Assembly (NCBI RefSeq): GCF_015221995.1 | Contig: NZ_JADFFM010000001.1 | Span: 1,054,001-1,118,000, forward strand | Origin: Mucilaginibacter boryungensis | GTDB taxonomy: Bacteria; Bacteroidota; Bacteroidia; Sphingobacteriales; Sphingobacteriaceae | Direction of reading: 5' to 3' | DNA: 64,000 nucleotides | Shown here: one piece after another, positions 53,823-61,506 of the stretch | Position numbering within the stretch: position 1 is the first letter of the stretch | How the letters are laid out: each line of letters starts with the position of its first letter | Program-made: the position numbers and the translations under genes | Notes under the pieces: model-generated | Database searches by the model: none | What the model was told of the DNA's origin: nothing | Seen by the model: the letters and a program-made list of their open reading frames with translations, nothing else

Positions 53823-54671
53823 TTGGACAAACAGATTATCCATCAATTTATAAAAAATGCCCTTGCCGAAGATGTTGGCGACGGCGATCATACCTCCCTA
53901 TCAACCATCCCTGCAGGGACTACCGGCAAAGCAAAGCTTATTATTAAAGATACGGGCATACTGGCTGGTGTTGAACTGGCGCTGGAGATTTTCCGCGAGA
54001 TTGATGCTAACCTTAAAGTGAATGTATTCCTTCAGGACGGTGCGGAAGTTAAGCCCGGTGATATAGCCTTTGAAGTAGCAGGCAGCGTACATAGCATCCT
54101 GATAGCTGAACGGCTTGTGCTTAATTGTATGCAGCGTATGAGTGGCATTGCTACCACTACCAACGAAGTTGCAGATATTTTAAAAGGCAGCAATACCCAG
54201 GTGTTGGATACCCGCAAAACAACCCCGGGGTTGCGTTATTTAGAAAAATGGGCGGTAAAAATAGGCGGCGGTGTAAACCATAGGTTTGGATTGTATGATA
54301 TGATACTGATCAAAGATAACCATGTGGATTATGCCGGAGGTATTGCCAGTGCAATTAACAACGCCAGGCAATATTTAGCAGATACAAACAAAAAACTACA
54401 AATAGAGATTGAAGTAAGGAACCTGGAAGAACTGGAAGAGGTGCTGCAAACAGGCGGGGTTGACCGGATATTACTGGATAATTTTAAATTTGATATATTA
54501 AAACAGGCCGTAGCCATGATAGAGGGCCGGTATATCACCGAGGCATCGGGTGGGATTACTGTAGATAATGTGCTGGATTATGCCGCTTGCGGTGTCGACT
54601 ATGTATCTATGGGGGCCTTAACACATTCAGTTAAAAGCTTGGATATGAGTTTAAAGGCTGTTAAACAATAA
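53823..54671 (+). CDS. nadC: nicotinate-nucleotide diphosphorylase (carboxylating)
   Basis: A 282-residue protein starting LDKQIIHQF at TTG 53823. Family motifs are NALAEDVGDGDHTS, LNCMQRMSGIAT, DTRKTTPGLR, GGGVNHRFGLYDMILIKDNH and GGITVDNV. It makes nicotinate mononucleotide from quinolinate in NAD synthesis. A longer frame to TTG 53757 would run upstream of the likely promoter, and its 22 extra residues are not typical of the family. plsY follows 45 bp downstream. Confidence 0.93.
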   Translation: MDKQIIHQFIKNALAEDVGDGDHTSLSTIPAGTTGKAKLIIKDTGILAGVELALEIFREIDANLKVNVFLQDGAEVKPGDIAFEVAGSVHSILIAERLVLNCMQRMSGIATTTNEVADILKGSNTQVLDTRKTTPGLRYLEKWAVKIGGGVNHRFGLYDMILIKDNHVDYAGGIASAINNARQYLADTNKKLQIEIEVRNLEELEEVLQTGGVDRILLDNFKFDILKQAVAMIEGRYITEASGGITVDNVLDYAACGVDYVSMGALTHSVKSLDMSLKAVKQ

Positions 54672-54716
54672 AATTATATAGATATTGAACTGTCATTTTA
54701 GTAATATTGTGGTGAG

Positions 54717-55376
54717 ATGATAACTGTCTGGTCTATTTCCTCCCTGATATTGGCATACCTTTTAGGTTCCATTCCCACAGCCGTTTGGATTGGGCAATAT
54801 TTTTATAAAATAGATGTACGCGAATACGGCAGCGGTAATGCCGGTGCAACAAATACGTTTAGGGTACTGGGTAAAAAAGCCGGTATACCGGTAATGTGTA
54901 TAGATATTTTAAAAGGTTTCACTGCTACCAATCTGGCCTACCTTAGTATTTTAGGCATGCCCTCGGCGGTTAACAATCATTCAGTTGTTTTTACCAATTA
55001 CGAACTTGCCTTAGGCATTACAGCGGTAATGGGCCACCTGTTTCCCATATTTGCGGGTTTCCGGGGTGGTAAGGGGGTAGCTACTTTATGCGGCATGGTT
55101 TTAGCTGTAAACCTACAGGCCGCATTGCTGTGTGTTGTTGTATTTATTATTGTTCTGTTAATAACAAAATACGTATCGCTTAGTTCAATTGTGGCCAGTT
55201 TTACTTATTTAATTGGGGTCACTTTTGTTTACCCGGTATCTGTACGGTCGGTAGTAATATATGGTATGTGTATTTGTGTACTGATATTGGTTACCCACCA
55301 AAAGAATATCGAACGCTTGATACGCGGCCGGGAATCGAAAGTAAACCTGTTTAAGAAAAAAACAGCTGACGTATGA
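54717..55376 (+). CDS. plsY: glycerol-3-phosphate acyltransferase PlsY
   Basis: A 219-residue multi-span protein with the PlsY signatures YLLGSIPTAV, GSGNAGATN, GHLFPIFAGFRGGKGVAT and the C-terminal RLIRGRESKV. It transfers acyl from acyl-phosphate to glycerol-3-phosphate, the first step of phospholipid synthesis. Its stop overlaps the following start by 4 bases (ATGA), so the genes are co-translated. Confidence 0.94.
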   Translation: MITVWSISSLILAYLLGSIPTAVWIGQYFYKIDVREYGSGNAGATNTFRVLGKKAGIPVMCIDILKGFTATNLAYLSILGMPSAVNNHSVVFTNYELALGITAVMGHLFPIFAGFRGGKGVATLCGMVLAVNLQAALLCVVVFIIVLLITKYVSLSSIVASFTYLIGVTFVYPVSVRSVVIYGMCICVLILVTHQKNIERLIRGRESKVNLFKKKTADV

Positions 55377-56170
55377 AAAGCCATAGACTATTTTTAGCAA
55401 CAGTTAGCGCTGTTGTTCTTTTTGGTTGCGCCACAGTCCCGTTAACCGGCAGGCGCCAACTCAATCTTGTTGCCGATGATCAGATCAATCAATCAGCGGC
55501 GCAAAGCTACTCCACCTTACTATCAGACCCGAAAACCAAGGTGATTAGCGGTACCGCCGATGCTATGCGTGTTAAACGTGTAGGAAACCAGTTAGCTGCG
55601 GCTATAGAAAAATACCTTGCTGCTAACGGCTATGCCGACAAGTATAATTTTAAGTGGGAGTTTAACCTGATACAAAGTAACGAAGTAAATGCCTGGTGTA
55701 TGCCTGGCGGTAAAGTGGCGGTGTACAGCGGTATACTACCTTTAACTAAAGATGATGCGGGGCTGGCAACTGTAATGGGACACGAGATTGGCCATGCCAT
55801 TGCCCGCCATTCGGCCGAACGTGTTTCGCAACAATTAGCTGCGCAAGCCGGTGGGGCAGTTGTTGGTGCGGCTACCAGTAGCCAGTCCGACGCTACACAA
55901 ACCATAGTTGGCCAGTTATATGGCGTGGGTGGAGGATTGATGCTGCTGCATTATTCGCGCAGCCAGGAATCGGAAGCTGACAGACTGGGATTAACATTTA
56001 TGGCGATGGCGGGTTATGACCCAAACAACGCGGTTGACTTTTGGCAACGGATGGCTGCCCAAAACAAAGCCGGTACGCCCGAATTTTTAAGTACACACCC
56101 TACCGATGCTACCCGTATTGCCGATATCAGGGCACATATCCCCGAGGCTATGAAATATTATCATCGGTAA
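55373..56170 (+). CDS. M48 family metalloprotease lipoprotein
   Basis: A 265-residue lipoprotein (MKSHRLFLATVSAVVLFGCA) with zinc motif HEIGH (residues 137-141) and the second motif SRSQESEADRLGL. It resembles the LoiP/BepA group of periplasmic proteases that control outer-membrane protein quality. Overlap with plsY suggests an operon. The substrate is unknown. Confidence 0.92.
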   Translation: MKSHRLFLATVSAVVLFGCATVPLTGRRQLNLVADDQINQSAAQSYSTLLSDPKTKVISGTADAMRVKRVGNQLAAAIEKYLAANGYADKYNFKWEFNLIQSNEVNAWCMPGGKVAVYSGILPLTKDDAGLATVMGHEIGHAIARHSAERVSQQLAAQAGGAVVGAATSSQSDATQTIVGQLYGVGGGLMLLHYSRSQESEADRLGLTFMAMAGYDPNNAVDFWQRMAAQNKAGTPEFLSTHPTDATRIADIRAHIPEAMKYYHR

Positions 56171-56175
56171 ACCGT

Positions 56176-56901
56176 ATGGCCAAACGTCAATTTCTAAAAG
56201 CAAAATGGACTAACCTCCTGATGCTGAACTATGAGGTTGATGCGGCTATATTAATGCCCCACCTGCCGCCGGGGACGATATTAGATACCTGGCAGGGAAA
56301 AAATCTGGTGAGCATGGTAGGCTTTCTTTTCCAGGAAACCAGCATGTTACGTATCCGGTGGCCATATCATATTAATTTTGAGGAAGTAAATCTGCGGTTC
56401 TATGTGCGTTATTTTGATGGACAGGGATGGAAACGCGGTGCCGTATTTATCAGCGAAATTGTGCCTAAGCCTATGATAGCCCTTGTAGCTAATAATTTAT
56501 ATAATGAACATTATAAGGCTATGCCTATGCGACATGAAATCATCCCCGTTGATGACGCTCATACGCGTTTTAGTTACGAGTGGAAATACAGAGGGGAGTG
56601 GTGCAAGCTTGCCGCTACCGTAAATAATAAGCGAAGCGTTATTGAAGCCGGCAGCGCCGAAGAATTTATATTTGAACATTACTGGGGCTATAATAAGCTT
56701 ACCGAAACCCGCACCATTGAATACCAGGTAGAACACATTACCTGGCAAACGGGAGAAGTAAAAGACTATGCGTTTGAAGCACCTATAGCCAAAATATATG
56801 GGCCTGAATTTGAACCATGGCTAAGCCGTGAACCAATATCGGCTTTCTTTGCCGACGGATCAGATGTGATTGTGAGGGCCGGCAGTAAGTTTAGTATTTG
56901 A
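56176..56901 (+). CDS. DUF2071 family protein
   Basis: A 241-residue protein starting at ATG 56176 (MAKRQFLKAKWTNLLMLNYEVD), only 5 bp after the M48 gene, so it is in the same operon. DUF2071/YqjF-family segments are LPPGTILDTWQGKNLVSMVGFLF, NFEEVNLRFYVR and AEEFIFEHYWGY. No enzymatic activity is established for the family. A longer frame to 56041 lies inside the M48 gene and is rejected. Confidence 0.88.
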   Translation: MAKRQFLKAKWTNLLMLNYEVDAAILMPHLPPGTILDTWQGKNLVSMVGFLFQETSMLRIRWPYHINFEEVNLRFYVRYFDGQGWKRGAVFISEIVPKPMIALVANNLYNEHYKAMPMRHEIIPVDDAHTRFSYEWKYRGEWCKLAATVNNKRSVIEAGSAEEFIFEHYWGYNKLTETRTIEYQVEHITWQTGEVKDYAFEAPIAKIYGPEFEPWLSREPISAFFADGSDVIVRAGSKFSI

Positions 56902-56903
56902 GG

Positions 56904-58133
56904 TTAATTAGCAGCGATTGCTTCGGCAACGGTTTCCTTTTTAATCCTGGATATAACAAACATGATAATACCTGAAATTACGATAAGTATCAAATAACTA
57001 TAACTAAGGTTGCGTTCATCTTTTGCAGGAAGAACCGAAATGATGCTGTAACTTAAAAAAGATACTAATACATACACAATACCACCGGTTAAACCGCCAG
57101 CTATACCCGCATTATTGGGAAATTTACTAAGGCTATAGGTAAAGTAATTATTATACGTATAACCGGCCCCTACATGAATAATAAAGGCAAAAAATATTAA
57201 GGTGTATAAATTTGCCACAAAGCTTAAACTTAGTATCATAGCTACTACAAAAAGCAATTGCGCGGCAATATTAACAACCATTTTTTTATAGAAGGGGTGG
57301 TTAATAGTTGCTTTGCCAATAAAGCCGCCTGCCATCCAGGCCAGGCCTAAAATAAGCGAACAATATCCAGCCGCAACCGGGCTTAATAACAGTTGGTGCT
57401 CTACAATAAACGGCCCGGACATATTGTAAACCATAACCATGGAATATGCCATAGCCAGCATAAACAGCCCCATAGTGAAACTGGTCGTTTTAATCATTTG
57501 TAAATAAATGTTGCCTATCTTTTTTAGCTTAAATTCAGTAGTGTGCTTTAAAGTTTCTCCGCTGAAAATTAGCTCCAATATGCCTAATACTGCCGCAATA
57601 ATGCCTAAAAAGTAAAAGTTAGATTCCCAACCAAAGGCTTTTTGTAAATATCCGCCTATAAAAGGGGTTATAATTGGCCCGGTAGACCATATAATAGTAA
57701 AAATACTTAGATAGCTTTTTAGTTTTTCGCCAATAAAAACATCGACAAAATAAGCCCTTTTTGCCACTACAATTCCAGCGACCGTAATACCATGTATTAC
57801 ACGCATTAAATAAATAAGATAGATATTGTGTGTATTGGCAATGATGACACATGAAAGCGTAAATATCATTAACGATATCAAACTGAAGTTATAACGGCCA
57901 AAACTATCTAAAACACTGCCGATAAATAGTTGTGATATGCCATAACTAATTAAAAAGATACTGAGTGTTAGCTGCACCTGTAAACTACCAATATGCATAG
58001 ATGCGCCCATAGCAGGTAACGATGGGATATAAATATCTGTTGCAAAACCGGATAGGGGGATTAGAGAGAAAGCCAGGATAGTTGAAATCCCCTGATGGTG
58101 TTCTTTAATGCGTTTGGTAGATGTGAGAGGCAT
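56904..58133 (-). CDS. MFS transporter, multidrug-resistance (Bcr/CflA) type
   Basis: A 409-residue protein with 12 hydrophobic segments and motifs of the drug/proton antiporter group: ATDIYIPSLPAM in the first helix region, SYGISQLFIGSVLDSFGRY and GPIITPFIGGYL. It is probably an exporter of toxic compounds or metabolites in the inner membrane. ATG 58133 is chosen. Its upstream region holds a -7 element and an inverted repeat. The stop is 2 bp from the stop of the convergent DUF2071 gene, without a visible terminator. Confidence 0.9.
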   Translation of the reverse strand: MPLTSTKRIKEHHQGISTILAFSLIPLSGFATDIYIPSLPAMGASMHIGSLQVQLTLSIFLISYGISQLFIGSVLDSFGRYNFSLISLMIFTLSCVIIANTHNIYLIYLMRVIHGITVAGIVVAKRAYFVDVFIGEKLKSYLSIFTIIWSTGPIITPFIGGYLQKAFGWESNFYFLGIIAAVLGILELIFSGETLKHTTEFKLKKIGNIYLQMIKTTSFTMGLFMLAMAYSMVMVYNMSGPFIVEHQLLLSPVAAGYCSLILGLAWMAGGFIGKATINHPFYKKMVVNIAAQLLFVVAMILSLSFVANLYTLIFFAFIIHVGAGYTYNNYFTYSLSKFPNNAGIAGGLTGGIVYVLVSFLSYSIISVLPAKDERNLSYSYLILIVISGIIMFVISRIKKETVAEAIAAN

Positions 58134-58153
58134 TGCCTTTGTGTTTAAGGTGC

Positions 58154-58186
58154 CAAAAATATACGATTGACAAATTTCAATTGTCA
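58154..58186 (-). promoter_or_regulatory. -7 element and operator-like dyad upstream of the MFS gene
   Basis: TATTTTTG on the minus strand (58161-58154) matches TAnnTTTG. The dyad TGACAA-(N7)-TTGTCA at 58168-58186 lies just upstream, where a regulator could act. Confidence 0.4.
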
Positions 58187-58231
58187 CGGCAAACTATCTT
58201 TTTGCCATATTGATGTAATTTACAAAGACGA

Positions 58232-59494
58232 TTAATGGCCTAACACTTTAAACATTGCCGAAGCTTTCACCAGACACTCTTCATATTCTTTTTCTGCATC
58301 TGCGTCATAAGTAATGGCACTGCCTACATGCAACGATAAATATTTATTTTCCTGGTTGTACAATAAAGTTCGGATAACTACGTTATAATCGAAATCATTA
58401 TCCGGACTAAAATAGCCTATCGCCCCGGAATATACCCCACGCTTGCTTTTTTCATACTGTTCCATTAGCTGCATGCTGCTTATTTTTGGCGCCCCTGTCA
58501 TGCTGCCCATGGGGAAGGTGTTTTTAATAGCCTGTACTTCAGATACGTCATTCCGTAATTCGCATATCACGGTCGATATCATTTGGTGTACCTGGTTGAA
58601 GCTATAAATACCAAATAGTTCTTCTGTTTTAACAGTTCCGGCTTTGGCCGAGTGAGTAAGATCGTTACGTACCAGGTCAACTATCATTACGTTCTCCTGG
58701 CGTTCTTTCTGATCATTTTGCAATGCATTTTTAACCAATTCATCTTGTTCAGTATTTTCCTGACGTTTTGCAGTGCCTTTTATAGGTTGGGATATTAATT
58801 TGCTACCGCGCTTGGCCAAAAAGCGTTCGGGCGAGGCGCAAAGAATATGTTGCTGGTAGTATTTAAAATAACAGGAAAAAGGGGTGGGTGATAATTGGTT
58901 CAATTGTTTAAATACCTCCAGCGGATCGATTTTAACACCATTAGCAAAAAACTCCTGACAAAAATTACTCACATAAATATCACCACGGATAATATGGTCC
59001 TGTATTTTTTTTACGGTTGCTATATAATCAGCTTTGTTAAAACGGGGCTGGAGTTTTACAGTTGGAATGCTTTGTGGTTGGGTTATTTTTTGCTTTTCAA
59101 TCTCATACAAAACGCCCGATGAATTTTGTCCTGTGATGCTGACATTGTTGTCTTTTACTGTAATCAGGTATTCAGGCACGAAAAAATACAGATCAGGGAG
59201 ATGCAGATGATCCGGGTTTGATGAAGAAAGGGTTTCTATCTCGTTTTTCAAATCGTACGTGAAGAAACCCATCAACCACTCTTGATGCTGCTGCCTGAAA
59301 GCTTCTAATTCAGCAAAAGCATTACCAACGTTTGCCTTTAACTCATGTTTAGCGCCCGCGGCAATAATAAGGTCGTATTTGGAATAGGGATCGCTAAAAT
59401 TGTTGGAATCCAGATAGCACAATACATCAAAACGCGTGGCCCATTGTAAGGCTTTGTGTTTAAATATATTGATATCGGTTATGGTAAAATTCAC
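58232..59494 (-). CDS. pabB: aminodeoxychorismate synthase component I
   Basis: A 420-residue protein of the chorismate-utilising family: PFSCYFKY, CASPERFLAKRG, QPIKGTAKR, IVDLVRNDL, FPMGSMTGAPKISSM and VGSAITYDADAEKEYEECL. With a glutaminase partner, it makes 4-amino-4-deoxychorismate for p-aminobenzoate and folate. It lacks a fused glutaminase domain. GTG 59494 is the chosen start; the frame before it runs through a terminator hairpin. Anthranilate synthase component I is a less likely alternative. Confidence 0.87.
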   Translation of the reverse strand: MNFTITDINIFKHKALQWATRFDVLCYLDSNNFSDPYSKYDLIIAAGAKHELKANVGNAFAELEAFRQQHQEWLMGFFTYDLKNEIETLSSSNPDHLHLPDLYFFVPEYLITVKDNNVSITGQNSSGVLYEIEKQKITQPQSIPTVKLQPRFNKADYIATVKKIQDHIIRGDIYVSNFCQEFFANGVKIDPLEVFKQLNQLSPTPFSCYFKYYQQHILCASPERFLAKRGSKLISQPIKGTAKRQENTEQDELVKNALQNDQKERQENVMIVDLVRNDLTHSAKAGTVKTEELFGIYSFNQVHQMISTVICELRNDVSEVQAIKNTFPMGSMTGAPKISSMQLMEQYEKSKRGVYSGAIGYFSPDNDFDYNVVIRTLLYNQENKYLSLHVGSAITYDADAEKEYEECLVKASAMFKVLGH

Positions 59495-59510
59495 GAGGTG
59501 TAAAGATATA

Positions 59511-59550
59511 AACAAAAAATGCCCGCAATTATCTGCGGGCATTTTTTGTT
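59511..59550. terminator. terminator between purA and pabB
   Basis: A 17-bp perfect stem, AACAAAAAATGCCCGCA (59511-59527) / TGCGGGCATTTTTTGTT (59534-59550), lies between the purA stop and the pabB start on the minus strand. Confidence 0.88.
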
Positions 59551-59563
59551 TATTGTATTTGAA

Positions 59564-60841
59564 TTAATTCAATACCAACGTCTGTACCCTATCCGGGCCA
59601 ACAGAAAGGTATTTAACCGGCACGCCTAATTGCTCTTTTAAAAAGTCCATATAACGGCTTAATGATGCCGGTATTTGGTCTAATTCAGTAATGCCGGTAA
59701 TGTCTTCGTTCCAGCCCTCAATTTCCTGCAAAACAGGCTCGGGGGTAATGGTGCAAATATCATAAGGCATATAATCAATTACCTCGCCGTTATAGTTATA
59801 ATGGGTACAAGCATATATTTTTTCAAAACCGCTTAAAACATCGGCTTTAGTCATTACCAGTTGAGTTACACCATTCAGCATAATAGCATATTTCAATGCC
59901 GGCAGATCGATCCAGCCCGTACGGCGTGGACGACCAGTAGTAGCGCCAAACTCGTGACCTAACTGACGAAGTTTTTCGCCTAATTCGTTATCCAGTTCGG
60001 TAGGGAAGGGGCCGCCGCCAACACGGGTGCAGTATGCCTTAAATATGCCAATTACTTCGCCTATTTGGCTTGGTGCAATGCCTAAACCAGTACAAGCACC
60101 GGCTGATGTAGTGTTTGATGAAGTTACAAACGGATAAGACCCAAAGTCGATATCCAGCATAGCGCCTTGTGCGCCTTCAGCTAATACTTTTTTGCCTTTG
60201 CGGATATAATCATTCACAAAATGCTCCGAATCAACCAAAGGGAATTTTTTGATCACGTCCAACGCTTCAAAGAAGGCGGCTTCGCGTTCGCTAAAATCTA
60301 CCACCTCGCCATAAAGCGATTGCAGCATTGAGGTATGTTTGGCAACCAATTTTTGGTAACGTTCTTTAAAATCGGGCAGGGTAATATCGCCAATGCGTAA
60401 ACCATTGCGGCCGGTTTTGTCCATATAGGTTGGGCCAATGCCTTTTAAAGTTGAACCAATTTTGCCTTCGCCCATTTTCTTTTCAGAAGCAGCATCAAGC
60501 AATTGGTGAGTAGGCAGTATCAGGTGTGCTTTTTTAGCAATTACCAGGTTCTTTTTGGCCAGTAGGTCGTGCCCGGCAGCTTTCAGTTTATCCAGTTCCT
60601 TTTTAAGGGTAATAGGATCAATTACCACACCATTACCAATCAGGTTTAGTGTATTATTAAAAAATATACCCGAAGGGATAGTGTTCAATACAAATTTTTG
60701 TCCGTCAAACTCAAGGGTATGCCCGGCGTTTGGTCCGCCCTGGAAGCGCGCTATCAGATCGTAATCCGCAGCCAGTACATCAACAATTTTTCCTTTACCT
60801 TCGTCGCCCCATTGCAGGCCTAATAAAACGTCAACAGCCAT
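59564..60841 (-). CDS. purA: adenylosuccinate synthetase
   Basis: A 425-residue protein with the GTP-binding loop GDEGKGK, GPNAGHT, GIGPTYMDK, EGAQGAMLDID and GATTGRPRRTGWID. It converts IMP and aspartate to adenylosuccinate in AMP synthesis. ATG 60841 is 34 bp downstream of the fur-like gene, so the two may be co-transcribed. It ends in a strong terminator. Confidence 0.96.
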   Translation of the reverse strand: MAVDVLLGLQWGDEGKGKIVDVLAADYDLIARFQGGPNAGHTLEFDGQKFVLNTIPSGIFFNNTLNLIGNGVVIDPITLKKELDKLKAAGHDLLAKKNLVIAKKAHLILPTHQLLDAASEKKMGEGKIGSTLKGIGPTYMDKTGRNGLRIGDITLPDFKERYQKLVAKHTSMLQSLYGEVVDFSEREAAFFEALDVIKKFPLVDSEHFVNDYIRKGKKVLAEGAQGAMLDIDFGSYPFVTSSNTTSAGACTGLGIAPSQIGEVIGIFKAYCTRVGGGPFPTELDNELGEKLRQLGHEFGATTGRPRRTGWIDLPALKYAIMLNGVTQLVMTKADVLSGFEKIYACTHYNYNGEVIDYMPYDICTITPEPVLQEIEGWNEDITGITELDQIPASLSRYMDFLKEQLGVPVKYLSVGPDRVQTLVLN

Positions 60842-60875
60842 TTATTTTATATGATTGATTTGAAAGGGGGCAAAG

Positions 60876-61343
60876 TTAAACTTTTCTGTCGCAATAACCT
60901 TGCTTAAGTTTAGTACAATTGCCATAAAGATTAAGGGAGTGGTGCTTGATATCAAATTTAAGCAAGTCGCCCATCATACTTTGTATTTGTTGAATGCGTG
61001 GGTCGCAAAACTCAACAACTTTGCCGCAGTCTATGCAAATAATATGATCGTGCTGTTTGTAGCCATATGATTTTTCGAACTGGGCCATGTTTTTGCCAAA
61101 CTGATGTTTGGTCACCAGGTCGCACGATACTAATAGTTCCAGTGTATTATATACTGTAGCACGGCTAACCCTGTATTTTTTATTTTTCATGTGGATGTAT
61201 AACGATTCCACATCAAAATGATCATTACGTGAATAGATCTCTTCCAAAATGGCAAAGCGCTCAGGAGTTTTCCTCAGACTTTTGTTTTCAAGGTAAGCCT
61301 CGAAAATTTTCTTTACCATGGCAATGGTTTCAGTTTGCGACAT
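60876..61343 (-). CDS. Fur family metal-responsive regulator
   Basis: A 155-residue protein has the winged-helix DNA-binding domain (TPERFAILEEI, HFDVESLYIHM, SRATVYNTLELL) and a C-terminal metal-binding dimerisation domain with HDHIICIDCGKVVEF. By family, it represses iron, zinc or peroxide genes. The exact subclass is uncertain. A TACCTTTG -7 element lies at 61362-61369. Confidence 0.92.
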   Translation of the reverse strand: MSQTETIAMVKKIFEAYLENKSLRKTPERFAILEEIYSRNDHFDVESLYIHMKNKKYRVSRATVYNTLELLVSCDLVTKHQFGKNMAQFEKSYGYKQHDHIICIDCGKVVEFCDPRIQQIQSMMGDLLKFDIKHHSLNLYGNCTKLKQGYCDRKV

Positions 61344-61361
61344 GTTTTGCTATTAATAATT

Positions 61362-61369
61362 CAAAGGTA
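61362..61369 (-). promoter_or_regulatory. -7 element of the Fur-family gene
   Basis: TACCTTTG on the minus strand matches TAnnTTTG and gives a leader of about 13 nt. The -33 box is not clear. Confidence 0.45.
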
Positions 61370-61506
61370 TTAAAATAGTCTGGAAGTCGGAAAGACCGAA
61401 AGTCCCGGAGATGTCAGGTTTTGAGTTGGAAGAATTCAAGTAAAATTCAATACCGCGTTACCTTTTTAAACTCTTGAATCTTTGTTATTAATTCTTTACT
61501 GTCTAT

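Noticed and set aside
56041..56175. N-terminal extension of the DUF2071 gene
   Set aside because: It lies inside the upstream M48 gene and precedes a good ATG at the family start.
59495..59542. Upstream start for pabB
   Set aside because: It would place the start codon within the 17-bp terminator hairpin after purA.
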